A DNA stretch of 64,000 nucleotides from Marinobacter sp. X15-166B (GCF_001752365.1 NZ_MEIY01000001.1:1189044-1253043); one strand, 5' to 3'. Shown: positions 14,705-24,495, counted from the first letter of the stretch. Notes: a model not told the origin generated them from the letters alone. A program made the numbers and translations.

Positions 14705-17476
14705 TTACTGACAGGCTTCGCAGTCGGGTTCGTCGATGCTGCACACTTGCGGTTGCGGGGCGGCGACCGGGGCGGCTTGGGCGTTCACGCCGGTAGCGCC
14801 CAGGGAGCGCAGGTAGTAGGTGGTTTTCAGGCCCCGCTCCCACGCCAACTGGTACAGGGCGTCGAGTTTTTTACCGGACGGTTCGGCCATGTACAGGTTG
14901 AGGCTCTGGGCCTGGTCGAGCCATTTCTGCCGGCGGGCGGCGGCTTCCACCAGCCAGCGGGCGTCGATCTCGAAGGCGGTGGCGTAGCGGGCCTTGAGTT
15001 CGTCCGGAATGCGGTCGATCTGCTGTACCGAGCCGTCGTAGTACTTCAGGTCGTTGACCATGACGTTGTCCCACAGGCCTGCGGTTTTCAGCTCGGCGAC
15101 CAGCGCCGGGTTAACCACGGTGAACTCCCCCGACAGGTTCGATTTCACAAACAGGTTCTGGTAGGTGGGCTCGATGGATTGCGACACGCCGACGATGTTG
15201 GAGATGGTCGCCGTCGGGGCAATGGCCATGACGTTGGAGTTGCGCATGCCGTGTTGGGCCACCAGCTCCCGTACCGGGGTCCAGTCCAGCCGGGCGTCGG
15301 TGTTGAGGGTGAGGTCGCCGTCCAGGCGAGCGTCCTGCAGCAGGTTGATGGAATCAATGGGCAGGATGCCCCGGTGCCACAGGGAGTCCTCGTAGCTGGG
15401 GTACACCCCCCGCTCGGCCGCCAGTTGGGCGGAGGCGCGGATGGCAAAGTAGCTGATCTGCTCCATGGTCTGGTCGGCAAACTCCACCGCCTCGGGGCTG
15501 GCGTAGGCCAGTTTGAGTTTGTAGAGCGCGTCCTGAAAGCCCATCAACCCCAGACCCACCGGGCGGTGGCGCAGATTGGACTCCCGGGCCTGGGGCACCG
15601 CGTAGAAGTTGATGTCGATGACGTTGTCGAGCATGCGCACGGCGGTGTTGACGGTGGTTTCCAGCTGGTTGATGTCCAGCTCGCCGTTGTGGATGTGCGC
15701 CGCCAGGTTGACGGAGCCCAGGTTGCACACCGCGATTTCGTCCGCGCTGGTGTTCAGGGTGATTTCGGTGCACAGGTTGGAGGAATGCACCACGCCCTGA
15801 TGCTGCTGCGGGGAGCGCAGGTTGCAGGGGTCTTTAAAGGTGATCCACGGGTGGCCGGTCTCAAACAGCACGGTGAGCATTTTGCGCCACAGCTGTTTCG
15901 CCGGGATGGTTTTGAACAGCTCGATCTCGCCCCGCGCGGCCATGGCCTCGTAGTGCTGATAGCGCTCACGGAAGGCGTTGCCGTACAGGTCGTGCAGATC
16001 GGGCACGTCGTTGGGGGAGAACAGGGTCCAGTGCTGGTCGTTGCGCAGGCGCTCCATGAGCAGATCCGGCACCCAGTTGGCGGTATTCATATCGTGGGTG
16101 CGGCGGCGCTCGTCACCGGTGTTTTTGCGCAGTTCCAGAAAGTCCTCAATGTCCAGGTGCCAGCTTTCCAGATAGGCGCACACCGCACCCTTGCGCTTGC
16201 CGCCCTGGTTGACCGCCACGGCGGTGTCGTTGACCACTTTCAGAAACGGTACCACCCCCTGGCTCTGACCGTTGGTGCCCTTGATGTGGGCGCCCAACGC
16301 CCGCACCGGGGTCCAGTCGTTACCCAGACCACCCGCCCACTTGGACAGCAGGGCGTTGTCTTTGATGGCGCTGTAGATGTCACCGAGATCATCACCGACG
16401 GTAGTCAGGTAGCAGGACGACAGCTGGGAATGACGGGTGCCGCTGTTGAACAGGGTAGGCGTGGAGGCCATGTAATCAAACGACGACAACAGCTGGTAAA
16501 ACTCGATGGCGCGGCCGTTGGGGTCGTCTTCGCGCAGCGCCAGGCCCATGGCCACGCGCATAAAAAACACTTGCGGCAGCTCCAGCCGCTGGCCTTGCCA
16601 GTGCTGGAAGTACCGGTCGTACAGGGTTTGCAGGCCGAGGAAGCCGAACAGGTGGTCGCGCTCCGGTTGCAGCGCAGCACCCAGGCGGTCGAGGTCAAAC
16701 GCCGCCAATGCGGGGTCGAGCAATTCGTAACGGATACCGGCTTCAATGCAGGCTTTCAGGGCCTGTGGGTACACCTGTGCCAGCGACTGTTCCATGGGCA
16801 GTTCGAGGATGGCGCCGGTTTCCAGATGCAATTGTGCCAGCAACAGGCGGGCGGTGACCGCGCTGTAGTCGGGCTCTTGCTCGATGCGGCTGCGGGCGGT
16901 CATCACCAGCGCTGAGAGCACGTCCTGTTCGGGGATGCCGTTGTACAGACCGCGCAGGGTTTCTTCGACCACCGAGGCGGCATCCACGCCCGACAGGCCG
17001 TGACAGGCCTGCTCGACCTGAGTTTTCATCAGGCCCACGTCCAGCGGCGCGGTGCTGCCGTCGAAGCGGGTAATGGTGAGGCTGGGGTGGGCTTCCAAAG
17101 GCTGCTGTTGGGCACGCTGCTGGCTGCGGGCTTCCCGGTAGAGCACGTAAGCCCGGGCCACCTGCTGCTCTTCGGCGCGCATCAGCGCCAGTTCCACCTG
17201 ATCCTGAATGTCTTCGATGTGGACTTTGCCGCCGGCCCGCAGACGGCGGCTGATGGCGTGGACCACCTGCCGGGTTACCCGCTCCACACTGTCGTGAATA
17301 CGGGCGGAGCCAATGACGTCGTCGCCCTCCACGGCCAGAAACGCCTTGGTGACCGCCACGCTGATTTTGCCGGGGTCGAAACTGACGAGGTTGCCGTTGC
17401 GTTTGATAACCTGAAGGGAGCGGGTGTTGGCCGGTTGGCCGCTGGGTGCTGGCCGGGTCGCCGTGGCGGTGGTCAT
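14705..17476 (-). CDS. nrdA: class Ia ribonucleotide reductase, alpha (R1) subunit
   Basis: A 923-residue catalytic subunit that reduces NDPs to dNDPs. The N-terminus has a full ATP-cone (VIKRNGNLVSFDPGKISVAV, residues about 22-110) and a second cone-like domain (TRFDGSTAPLDVGLMKTQVE, about 125-215), the two-cone layout known from Pseudomonas aeruginosa. Active-site parts include HSQLSSCYLTTVG, SNLCTEITLNT and the C-terminal redox pair in CSIDEPDCEACQ. The ATG at 17476 has AGGAGA upstream; an in-frame upstream extension has no ribosome site. The leader carries NrdR boxes and a cobalamin riboswitch. Confidence 0.97.
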   Translation of the reverse strand: MTTATATRPAPSGQPANTRSLQVIKRNGNLVSFDPGKISVAVTKAFLAVEGDDVIGSARIHDSVERVTRQVVHAISRRLRAGGKVHIEDIQDQVELALMRAEEQQVARAYVLYREARSQQRAQQQPLEAHPSLTITRFDGSTAPLDVGLMKTQVEQACHGLSGVDAASVVEETLRGLYNGIPEQDVLSALVMTARSRIEQEPDYSAVTARLLLAQLHLETGAILELPMEQSLAQVYPQALKACIEAGIRYELLDPALAAFDLDRLGAALQPERDHLFGFLGLQTLYDRYFQHWQGQRLELPQVFFMRVAMGLALREDDPNGRAIEFYQLLSSFDYMASTPTLFNSGTRHSQLSSCYLTTVGDDLGDIYSAIKDNALLSKWAGGLGNDWTPVRALGAHIKGTNGQSQGVVPFLKVVNDTAVAVNQGGKRKGAVCAYLESWHLDIEDFLELRKNTGDERRRTHDMNTANWVPDLLMERLRNDQHWTLFSPNDVPDLHDLYGNAFRERYQHYEAMAARGEIELFKTIPAKQLWRKMLTVLFETGHPWITFKDPCNLRSPQQHQGVVHSSNLCTEITLNTSADEIAVCNLGSVNLAAHIHNGELDINQLETTVNTAVRMLDNVIDINFYAVPQARESNLRHRPVGLGLMGFQDALYKLKLAYASPEAVEFADQTMEQISYFAIRASAQLAAERGVYPSYEDSLWHRGILPIDSINLLQDARLDGDLTLNTDARLDWTPVRELVAQHGMRNSNVMAIAPTATISNIVGVSQSIEPTYQNLFVKSNLSGEFTVVNPALVAELKTAGLWDNVMVNDLKYYDGSVQQIDRIPDELKARYATAFEIDARWLVEAAARRQKWLDQAQSLNLYMAEPSGKKLDALYQLAWERGLKTTYYLRSLGATGVNAQAAPVAAPQPQVCSIDEPDCEACQ

Positions 17477-17565
17477 AATGATCTCCTGAGTACGCGTTAA
17501 TGCAGGTATTCGCGTGGGGAGGAGATCGGGGGTGCAAATGCAGGTACGCCGAGGGCACATACGAC

Positions 17566-17587
17566 GGGACAGGCTGAAGCCAGTCCC
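17566..17587 (-). other. stem-loop in the nrdA leader
   Basis: GGGAC-A-GGCT-GA-AGCC-A-GTCCC folds into a nine-pair stem with one mismatch, about 90 bases before the nrdA start and downstream of the riboswitch. No T-run follows, so it is not a standard terminator. It may be part of the expression platform. Confidence 0.5.
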
Positions 17588-17649
17588 CTGAGTGCGCAGC
17601 GCATCTGCTACCACTGAATCCGAATCTGCTCACCTGTGTCGCGAAGGTG

Positions 17650-17850
17650 CAGTTGTGTTCCCGGCGGGTGTTCGGACTCAGGGGCGTGGCAAATGCCGGC
17701 CTTGCATGACGACTTCCCAACCGGCCAAAGCGGCCGCTGTCAGTGTCTGGTGCCTGGGCACCGTGTCATGCTTGTTCCCCAATACCGCTGCGCGTCAGTT
17801 CCGGATTCTAACCGGATTTCCAGACCAGACAGGGTGGTGCGTTGATCACG
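17650..17850 (-). ncRNA. cobalamin (B12) riboswitch in front of nrdA
   Basis: Read on the minus strand, the leader contains the conserved cobalamin core: GGAAATCCGGTTAGAATCC, then CCGGAACTGACGCGCAGCGG, then GGGGAACAAGCATGACAC, a hairpin GGTGCC-AGGCACC, CACTGACAGCGG, GGGAAGTCGTCATGC, and at the 3' side a B12-box-like GAGTCCGAACACCCGCCGG. The order and spacing match RF00174-type elements, including the proteobacterial GGGAAGTCGTCATG block. It should lower nrdA expression when adenosylcobalamin is abundant, as shown for the Streptomyces nrdABS operon. Ends are approximate. Confidence 0.85.
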
Positions 17851-17856
17851 TCTTGA

Positions 17857-17904
17857 CCACAATATCTGGTAGATCGCCGAGGATGGAGACACTATATACA
17901 CTGT
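17857..17904 (-). promoter_or_regulatory. tandem NrdR boxes of the nrdA promoter
   Basis: CCACAATATCTGGTAG (17857-17872) and ACACTATATACACTGT (17889-17904) match the NrdR consensus acaCwAtATaTwGtgt. Their starts are 32 bp apart, three helical turns, the arrangement needed for NrdR repression. They lie directly upstream of the riboswitch, so the promoter is probably here. Confidence 0.85.
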
Positions 17905-17993
17905 GCGTTGCGGTAGCAAGACGGTTCCTGCCGGTGACCGTTGCTGCGCTATACTGGTGAACCGACACCGCCCGTCGACCCTGGAGACTGCCC

Positions 17994-18725
17994 ATGCCCT
18001 GGATCATCGCCTCTGTTACCGCGTGGTTGCTGGTGCTGCTGCCGTCACTGGTGCCGGCACAGCCGGTACTGCCCTCCCCCAAACCCTTCTCGGTGATGGC
18101 CAGCCCGGACGACGGCTGGGAACCGCTGGTGTTCCCCGGCATTGACCAGCACAGCAACTACCGGCTGGTGACCGACGCCGGGGTGCAGGTGATGGAGGCG
18201 CAGACCCGTGGCGGCGCCTCCGGGCTGATCGCCCGGCTCAACCTGCTACCAGACGATCAATTGCAATTACGCTGGCGCTGGAAGGTGTCGGGGGTGTACC
18301 GCCAGGGCGACGCCCGCCGCAAAGCCGGCGACGACTACCCGGCGCGCATCTACGTGGCGTTCGCGTTTGAGCCGGACCGGGCGGGGTGGTTTGACAAGTT
18401 CAAGCGCAACACCGTGCGGGTGCTGTTCGGGGAGGAATTGCCGGGCAAGGCGCTGAATTACATCTGGGCCAACAAGTTGCCACCCGGTGAATTCATCGCC
18501 AATCCGTACACCGATCAAACGGTGATGGTGGCGGTGAATTCCGGTGACGCCCGGGCCAACCAGTGGGTGACCGTAACCCGCAACCTCGCGGCCGACTACC
18601 GCCGCGCCTTTGGCGGCGAGCCGCCCGCCATAGTCGGCATTGGCATCATGTCGGATGCGGACAACACCGGCGAGGCCGCCACCGCCTGGTACGGCGACAT
18701 CGTGCTGCTGCACCCGCACCGCTGA
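17994..18725 (+). CDS. DUF3047 family exported protein
   Basis: A 243-residue protein with a signal peptide (MPWIIASVTAWLLVLLPSLV..PAQP). The mature part has the DUF3047 pattern: a beta-rich core with LRWRWKVSGVYRQGDARRK, DDYPARIYVAFAFEP, LNYIWANKLPPGEFIANPYT and the closing GIGIMSDADNTGEAATAWYG. Members are periplasmic proteins of unknown function, predicted to have a lectin-like fold. It is divergent from nrdA and shares the intergenic region holding the NrdR boxes, but no functional link is implied. Confidence 0.88.
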   Translation: MPWIIASVTAWLLVLLPSLVPAQPVLPSPKPFSVMASPDDGWEPLVFPGIDQHSNYRLVTDAGVQVMEAQTRGGASGLIARLNLLPDDQLQLRWRWKVSGVYRQGDARRKAGDDYPARIYVAFAFEPDRAGWFDKFKRNTVRVLFGEELPGKALNYIWANKLPPGEFIANPYTDQTVMVAVNSGDARANQWVTVTRNLAADYRRAFGGEPPAIVGIGIMSDADNTGEAATAWYGDIVLLHPHR

Positions 18726-18739
18726 GGTTGGAGCGGCCG

Positions 18740-19591
18740 CTAACGCAGGATGATCAGCGGGGTGGTGGCGGTTTTGAGCATGTTGGTGGTGGTGCTGCCC
18801 ACCAGAAACTGGCGAATGCGGGAATGGCCATAAGCGCCCATGATCAGCAGGTCGATATGGTGCTCGGCCTGATATTGGTGCAGAGCGGTTTCCACCTCCC
18901 CTTCGCGAATGGCCACGTGGAGCTCACACCCCAATGGAGCCAGCACACTGCGGGCGCTCTCAAGCTGTTGCTGGCGCTCCGCCGAGTCCTCACCCACCAT
19001 CACCAGATGCAACGGCAGGCCCTCAAGCAGCGGGCTGGCGGCCAGCACCTGCACGCCTTTGAGCGCGGTGTCGCTGCCATCGAACGCCAGCATGGCGCTG
19101 CGGGGTGCCGTGAACTCGTCCGGGACCACCATCACCGGCCGGGTTACGCTGCGAATCACGGTTTCCAGCTGGCTGCCCACCTGCAGTTTGCCGTCGTTGC
19201 TGCTTTCGCCGTGCAGGCCGATCACCAGCAAGCGGGTGTCGGCTTCGATGGCCAGCAGGGACTCGCTCAGGCTGCCGTGGCGCTGGCGCTGATGCACCTG
19301 CCTCACCCCCGCTTCCCGTACCCGCTGTTCGGCGGCCTGCAGCAGATGCTGGCCGTGCTCGAGCGCCAGTTTGCCGCGCTGCTCGTCCAGCGAGGCCAGT
19401 TCTTCGAGCAGGTGTTCGCGGCTGCCCAGACCAATGTTGCCCGCCAGATCGGTGGGAGCCGGGTAACGCTCCTGATCGGTGACGTGAAACAACATCAGCG
19501 GTGCCGCCAGGCGCAAACTCGCCCAGGCGGCGTAATCACACACCGAAACGGCCGCTCGGGAGCGGTCAATGCATCCTACAACGTGTGACAT
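18740..19591 (-). CDS. tandem universal stress protein
   Basis: A 283-residue protein made of two UspA domains. The second domain ends with the ATP-binding signature GAYGHSRIRQFLVGSTTTNM, while the first has a changed loop (GLHGESSNDGKLQVGSQLE), suggesting that only the second binds ATP. The start at 19591 is supported by GAGGGGTAG. It lies ten bases downstream of the SulP transporter gene and is surely cotranscribed with it; SulP-UspA pairs are recurrent in bacteria. Confidence 0.9.
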   Translation of the reverse strand: MSHVVGCIDRSRAAVSVCDYAAWASLRLAAPLMLFHVTDQERYPAPTDLAGNIGLGSREHLLEELASLDEQRGKLALEHGQHLLQAAEQRVREAGVRQVHQRQRHGSLSESLLAIEADTRLLVIGLHGESSNDGKLQVGSQLETVIRSVTRPVMVVPDEFTAPRSAMLAFDGSDTALKGVQVLAASPLLEGLPLHLVMVGEDSAERQQQLESARSVLAPLGCELHVAIREGEVETALHQYQAEHHIDLLIMGAYGHSRIRQFLVGSTTTNMLKTATTPLIILR

Positions 19592-19601
19592 AACTACCCC
19601 T

Positions 19602-21089
19602 CTAGTGTCCCATGAGCTGATCAACGGCGCCGGGTTTGTTGTGCTCGCCGAACCGGTCCACGATGGTGGCGCTGGCCTCGTTCAGGCCAATCACTTCTAC
19701 TTCGGCACCTTCCCGGCGGAAGCGGATCACCACTTTGTCCAGCGCCGACACCGCGGTGATGTCCCAGAAGTGGGCGCGATGCAGATCGATCACCACCCGG
19801 TTGAGCCCTTCGCGGAAATCAAAGGCGTCGGTGAATTTTTCCGCCGAGCTGAAAAACACCTGTCCAACCACCTGATAGGTGCGAGTGTTGCTGGCTTCGT
19901 CCAGCTCCGACTGCACCCGCATGAAGTGCCCGATTTTGTTGGCAAAGAACAGGGCCGCCAGCAACACCCCCGCAAATACACCGTAGGCCAGATTATGCGT
20001 GGCCACCACCACAATCACTGTGACCACCATCACTACGTTGGTGGATAACGGGTAAGTGCGCAGGTTACGGATCGAATCCCAGCTGAAGGTACCGATGGAC
20101 ACCATGATCATGACCGCCACCAGCGCCGCCATGGGGATCTGCACCAGAATGTTGTCCAGCACCAGCACCATGATCAGCAGCACCACCCCGGCGGTGAAGG
20201 TGGACAAGCGGGTGCGGCCGCCGGATTTCACGTTGATCACCGACTGACCGATCATCGCACACCCGGCCATGCCACCCAGCAAGCCGGAACCGATGTTGGC
20301 AATCCCCTGCCCCCGGCATTCCCGGTTGCGGTCGCTGGTGGTGTCGGTCAGATCGTCCACAATGGTCGCCGTCATCATGGTTTCCAGCAGGCCGACGATC
20401 GCCAGTGGCAGGGAGTACGGCAGGATGATCATCAGCGTTTCCCAGGTCAGCGGCACATCGGGCCACAGGAAGATGGGCAGGGTGTCCGGCAGCTCGCCCA
20501 TATCACCCACGGTGCGGATATCCAGATTCAGCAATACCGCAATGATGGTCAGCACAATGATGCACACCAGCGGCGACGGCAGCATTTTGCCCACCCGGGG
20601 CAGCAACGGGAACAGGTAAATGATGCCCAGGCCCGCGGCCGTCATCGCGTACACCTGCCAGCCCATACCGATCAACTCCGGCATCTGCGCCATAAAGATC
20701 AGTATCGCCAGGGCGTTCACAAACCCGGTCACCACCGAGCGGGACACAAAACGCATCAGGCTGCCCAGTTTGAGGTAGCCGGCAATGATCTGGATCACCC
20801 CGGTCAGCAGGGTCGCCGCTAACAGGTATTCCAGCCCGTGTTCTTTGACCAGGGTCACCATCAGCAGCGCCATGGCGCCGGTGGCGGCGGAAATCATGCC
20901 CGGACGGCCGCCGGCAAAGGCGATGATGATGGCAATACAGAAAGAGGCGTACAGCCCTACTTTGGGGTCGACGCCGGCAATAATGGAGAAGGCAATCGCC
21001 TCCGGGATCAACGCCAGAGCCACCACGGTGCCCGATAGCAGGTCACCGCGAGTGTTGGAAAACCACTCACTTTTAATATTTGTCAGCAT
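19602..21089 (-). CDS. SulP-family anion transporter with STAS domain
   Basis: A 495-residue inner-membrane carrier of the SLC26/SulP family. The N-terminal part has [20 protein letters not shown] and the family's [10 protein letters not shown] and GAMALL elements, with about 12-14 membrane helices. The last 110 residues form a STAS domain ([19 protein letters not shown]). Related short SulP proteins include the cyanobacterial bicarbonate carrier BicA; sulfate or bicarbonate are both possible substrates. It is followed by a UspA gene, probably its regulator or accessory factor. Confidence 0.9.
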   Translation of the reverse strand: MLTNIKSEWFSNTRGDLLSGTVVALALIPEAIAFSIIAGVDPKVGLYASFCIAIIIAFAGGRPGMISAATGAMALLMVTLVKEHGLEYLLAATLLTGVIQIIAGYLKLGSLMRFVSRSVVTGFVNALAILIFMAQMPELIGMGWQVYAMTAAGLGIIYLFPLLPRVGKMLPSPLVCIIVLTIIAVLLNLDIRTVGDMGELPDTLPIFLWPDVPLTWETLMIILPYSLPLAIVGLLETMMTATIVDDLTDTTSDRNRECRGQGIANIGSGLLGGMAGCAMIGQSVINVKSGGRTRLSTFTAGVVLLIMVLVLDNILVQIPMAALVAVMIMVSIGTFSWDSIRNLRTYPLSTNVVMVVTVIVVVATHNLAYGVFAGVLLAALFFANKIGHFMRVQSELDEASNTRTYQVVGQVFFSSAEKFTDAFDFREGLNRVVIDLHRAHFWDITAVSALDKVVIRFRREGAEVEVIGLNEASATIVDRFGEHNKPGAVDQLMGH

Positions 21090-21262
21090 TAATAATTCCG
21101 GAAAGTCTGAGGAAACACGAAAACACAGAGAGCGGGGAGTTTAAAACATATAGCGGCCAGTAAGTAGTCTGTCGGCCTCCCACTAGGTGGTTCTACTGGG
21201 GCCCCGGCCGGTGACGGGGTATACTTGCGCAGATTTTCGCAACAAAGGGCTGGAGACCGACG

Positions 21263-21946
21263 ATGAAAACCATTCGAGTCTGGGATTTGCCGACACGGCT
21301 GTTTCACTGGTTATTGGTGGTGACGGTGAGCGGCGCCCTGATCAGTGTCAAACTGGGCGGCACCTGGATGGTGTGGCACGAACGCCTGGGTCTGGCGACC
21401 GTGGCTTTGCTCAGCTTTCGCCTGGCCTGGGGGCTGGTGGGGTCGACCTACGCCCGGTTTCAGCAATTCGTGCGCGGCCCGCGCACCGTGCTGGCCTATA
21501 TGCGAGGGCAGTGGCGCGGCGTGGGCCACAACCCGGTCGGTGCCCTGTCGGTAGTGGCGATGCTGGGATTATTGGGTTTTCAGGCCGTTACCGGATTGTT
21601 CGCCACCGATGCCATTGCCTTCAACGGCCCCCTGTACCGGGCAGTCTCATCCAGCTGGAACGATACGATCACCAGCTGGCACAAGCGCACAGAATGGTAC
21701 ATATACGCCCTGATCGCCCTGCATATCGTGATGGTGTTTTTCTACACGCTGGTCAAAAAAGACAATCTGATCAAGCCAATGATCACGGGCCAAAAGACCG
21801 TTACGGATAAAACCCTCGTTGGCCGTAAAGGCGGAGGCTTGCCGGCGCTGGTGATTGCGCTGGCAATCGCCGCCTTTGCCCTGTGGGCGGCCAATGGAGG
21901 CTTGCTGGCACCGCCTCCGCCACCCGCACCGGATCTGGGCTGGTAA
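21263..21946 (+). CDS. cytochrome b561 domain protein
   Basis: A 227-residue membrane protein of the bacterial cytochrome b561 / hydrogenase b-type group. The start MKTIRVWDLPTRLFHWLLVV includes the first haem-ligand His, with others in WHERLG, SWHKRTEW and ALHIVMV, giving four histidines for two b haems. Five membrane helices are likely, the last near the C-terminus before a Pro-rich tail. It would pass electrons between quinone and a c-type cytochrome; the cytochrome c' gene follows convergently. Confidence 0.9.
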   Translation: MKTIRVWDLPTRLFHWLLVVTVSGALISVKLGGTWMVWHERLGLATVALLSFRLAWGLVGSTYARFQQFVRGPRTVLAYMRGQWRGVGHNPVGALSVVAMLGLLGFQAVTGLFATDAIAFNGPLYRAVSSSWNDTITSWHKRTEWYIYALIALHIVMVFFYTLVKKDNLIKPMITGQKTVTDKTLVGRKGGGLPALVIALAIAAFALWAANGGLLAPPPPPAPDLGW

Positions 21947-21969
21947 CGGAGGCGGGCGCGGGAGTCAGG

Positions 21970-22437
21970 TTACTTCTCGGCGCGGAACGCGTCGTGGCAG
22001 GCCTTGCAAGATTTGCCCACAGCACCGAACTGCGCCGCCAGCGCGGCCTGGTCGCCGGTCGCGGCCACTTCCTGCAGTTTGGTGGCGGCTTGGGCGAAAC
22101 CAATCGCCACTTCACGGGCTTTGTCCGGCTGCTCGAAGAACTCCGGCTTCAACCGGGTGCCTTCGCTCTGGTCCATTCCGGTGCCCGGGCCGAACAGAGC
22201 ACCCAGACCAGAGTTCGCCACTGCAGCAATGGCGTTCGCCGCCGCCAGCATCTGTTGCTGGTTGTAAGCCACGTCGCCATCCACGGCCTGCGCCTTGATT
22301 TTACCCATGTTCCAGGCCGCAAACTGAAACGCACCCTGGCGGGCCGTAATCTGATCTTCCGCGCTCATCTGCGCTGCAACCGGGGTGGCCAAGGCCACAC
22401 TCACCAACGCGGCGGTCAGCAGTCCTGTGTTACGCAT
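21970..22437 (-). CDS. cytochrome c'
   Basis: A 155-residue periplasmic protein with a signal peptide (ending VAAQ) and the four-helix cytochrome c' / c556 pattern, closing with a CKACH haem-binding motif near residue 144. The start AEDQITARQGAFQFAAWNMG is typical. Cytochromes c' bind NO or act as electron carriers. It faces the cytochrome b561 gene, a common pairing for a periplasmic electron route. Confidence 0.9.
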   Translation of the reverse strand: MRNTGLLTAALVSVALATPVAAQMSAEDQITARQGAFQFAAWNMGKIKAQAVDGDVAYNQQQMLAAANAIAAVANSGLGALFGPGTGMDQSEGTRLKPEFFEQPDKAREVAIGFAQAATKLQEVAATGDQAALAAQFGAVGKSCKACHDAFRAEK

Positions 22438-22453
22438 GCAAACATCCTCTCAG

Positions 22454-23785
22454 TTATTCTGTTTCAAACGACGGCAAAGGTGCGGTTACGATCAACCCGT
22501 CCTTTACAAAGTCCCGCAAGATAACACCATAAGTGCCGTCTGGCACCTCTTTGGCGATCTGATAGGGCACCCCGTTGCGGTCTTCGGGTGCGCTCTGCAG
22601 GTCCAGGACCCAATGTTCCGACACCGGCCATTTGTCCGCCTCCCTGACCATGAGCACCTTGGGCTTGAGTTTATGGGTGTCATGGCTTTCGATGACGATA
22701 CCCACTTCGCCGTTGAGCATTTCCACGATGGAGCCCGGCGGATAGATACCGATCATACGGATAAACGCGTCGGCCAGATCCGGATCAAACTGGGTGCCGC
22801 GGTTCTTGTGGATGATTTCCAGGGCGCGCATGGACGCCTGGGCCCGTTTGTACACGCGCATGCTGGTGATGGCGTCGTAAGTGTCTACCAGGGCGATGAT
22901 CTTGGCAAAGTAGGGAATCTTGTCGCCCGTCAACCCTCGGGGGTAGCCGCTGCCATCGAGGCGCTCATGGTGACTGAACGCCACGTCCACGGCGGTTTGC
23001 AGTGATTTGCCGGTGCTTATCAGAATGTCGCGCCCGTGGGTGGCATGGTCTTTCATCTGCGCGAATTCTTCGTCGGTGAGGCTTCCCGGTTTGTTCAGCA
23101 CCTCATTGGGGACCCGGGTCTTGCCCACGTCGTGCAGCAGGCCGCACAACGCCAGATTGCGGATTTCCCCCTCCAGCAGCCCCAGGTGCTTGCCGAAAGC
23201 GGCGGCCAGGATGGAGACGTTGATGCAGTGCTCGGCGGTGTACTCATCCTGATTCTTGATTTTGGTGAGCAGCATCAGCGCGTTTTCGTTGCGCAACACA
23301 CTCTCAACACAATGATTGACCACGGTCCGGGCGTGATTCACGTCGAGGGTCCGGCTCAGCCGCAATCCTGACATCAGGGTTTTGGCGGTGTGCCGGGCCT
23401 CCTCAAAACGCATCGTCGCTACGGGTATTTCCCGGCCGACACTCACCTGGTTGATATAAGACACGCGCCGGCGGGGGAGGCGGCGGGCGGCGCTGGCGGG
23501 TGGCGGAGTCGCGGGCTTTTTATTGCGTCTGAACCAGCCCGTCTGACGCCCCGTACGCGGAATGCTCTCCTTCGGCTCCCGCCGTTTGGTCACCCGTCCC
23601 TGAACAAACACATACTCACACTGGCTGCGCAGGGCATGAAGATCGGCCGGATCCTCGATGACAAAACCCTGCAGGAGAAAATCGGTCTCTTCCCAGGGCC
23701 GATCCAGCCGCACCACATGCATGCCAATTTGCAGATCGAACACGTCTACCTGGGTCTCAACGAGCTCACTGTAAGTGCTGCGCAT
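22454..23785 (-). CDS. HD-GYP domain protein, probable c-di-GMP phosphodiesterase
   Basis: A 443-residue cytoplasmic protein. Residues about 15-140 are a DUF3391-type N-terminal domain (VDVFDLQIGMHVVRLDRPWE). The HD-GYP domain follows with EHCINVSILAAAF, the HD of GLLHDVGKTRVP and an intact HHERLDGSGYPRGL motif, so hydrolysis of c-di-GMP to GMP is expected. A beta-rich segment follows at the C-terminus. It ends 17 bases upstream of the cytochrome c' start on the same strand. Confidence 0.92.
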   Translation of the reverse strand: MRSTYSELVETQVDVFDLQIGMHVVRLDRPWEETDFLLQGFVIEDPADLHALRSQCEYVFVQGRVTKRREPKESIPRTGRQTGWFRRNKKPATPPPASAARRLPRRRVSYINQVSVGREIPVATMRFEEARHTAKTLMSGLRLSRTLDVNHARTVVNHCVESVLRNENALMLLTKIKNQDEYTAEHCINVSILAAAFGKHLGLLEGEIRNLALCGLLHDVGKTRVPNEVLNKPGSLTDEEFAQMKDHATHGRDILISTGKSLQTAVDVAFSHHERLDGSGYPRGLTGDKIPYFAKIIALVDTYDAITSMRVYKRAQASMRALEIIHKNRGTQFDPDLADAFIRMIGIYPPGSIVEMLNGEVGIVIESHDTHKLKPKVLMVREADKWPVSEHWVLDLQSAPEDRNGVPYQIAKEVPDGTYGVILRDFVKDGLIVTAPLPSFETE

Positions 23786-24036
23786 TCCCTACGCCCTCTA
23801 ACAACTGCGAATAACGGTCTTTATCGCCCCTCGGCCACCCTGAAGGTGGGCCGGAACTGCGACAGGTGATCGATGTACAATTAATACAACGTGCCGATCC
23901 GTCCTGCAAACCACTTCGGCCAAGGCCGGCTGTCAGCTTAGCACAATCAGCCCGTTGCGCTTGATCCTCCTCAAAAAATGCTACCATAAATTCCGGTCGA
24001 TACGCTCTAGTATGTAACAAATATAGACACGTTAAC

Positions 24037-24495
24037 ATGCCAACGCCATTGCTCAATCTGTGCCCCTGCGGCAGCCTCAGGCCTTACCCGGACTGCTGCC
24101 AGCCCTACCATCAGCAGCGCCTGCCCGCGCCCACGCCTGAGGCGTTGATGCGCTCCCGCTACAGCGCCTTTGTGCTGGCGCTGCGCGACTACCTGCAAGC
24201 CAGCTGACACCCGGACACCCGCCCCCAAAATCTGGCCTTGGACGACAATCCGGCCTGGGTTTCACTGCAGATCCTTGACAGCCAGGCACGGGGTGACCGG
24301 GGCAGCGTCCACTTCCGCGCGGTCTACCGGCTGAACAACGGCTGGGGTTATCTGGAGGAAACCTCCGACTTCATCCGTGAAGACGGCCAGTGGTATTACC
24401 ACAGCGGCAACCCTCAGGAAGGCACGCTGAAACCGGGCCGCAATGAGCCCTGCCCCTGTGGCAGTGGCAGGAAATTCAAGGCGTGTTGTTTGTAG
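24037..24495 (+). pseudogene. ychJ: YchJ-like SEC-C protein with in-frame TGA
   Basis: From the ATG at 24037 the frame encodes the N-terminal SEC-C motif (NLCPCGSLRPYPDCC), then RSRYSAFVLALRDYLQAS, a TGA at 24205-24207, and continues without frameshift through HPDTRPQ, WVSLQILD and the C-terminal SEC-C motif NEPCPCGSGRKFKACC to a normal stop. Relatives have Trp at the TGA position (the YL-x-x-[ST]W motif), so this is most simply TGG changed to TGA. Length with repair is 152 residues, normal for YchJ. The downstream part could be remade from a TTG at 24238. Confidence 0.8.

Noticed and set aside
14651..16915. A 754-codon plus-strand frame opposite nrdA
   Set aside because: It is the antisense shadow of a high-GC conserved gene; its sequence has no recognisable domain and no start signals.
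21217..21226. A GGGGTATACTTG sequence resembling the TGGTATACCA operator upstream of the cytochrome b561 gene
   Set aside because: Only one half matches and the palindrome is lost, so it is probably chance.
24037..24495. Stop codon reassignment or selenocysteine at the internal TGA codons
   Set aside because: Family members have Trp, not Cys or Sec, at these sites, and many intact genes in the window end with TGA, so ordinary nonsense change or base error is simpler.
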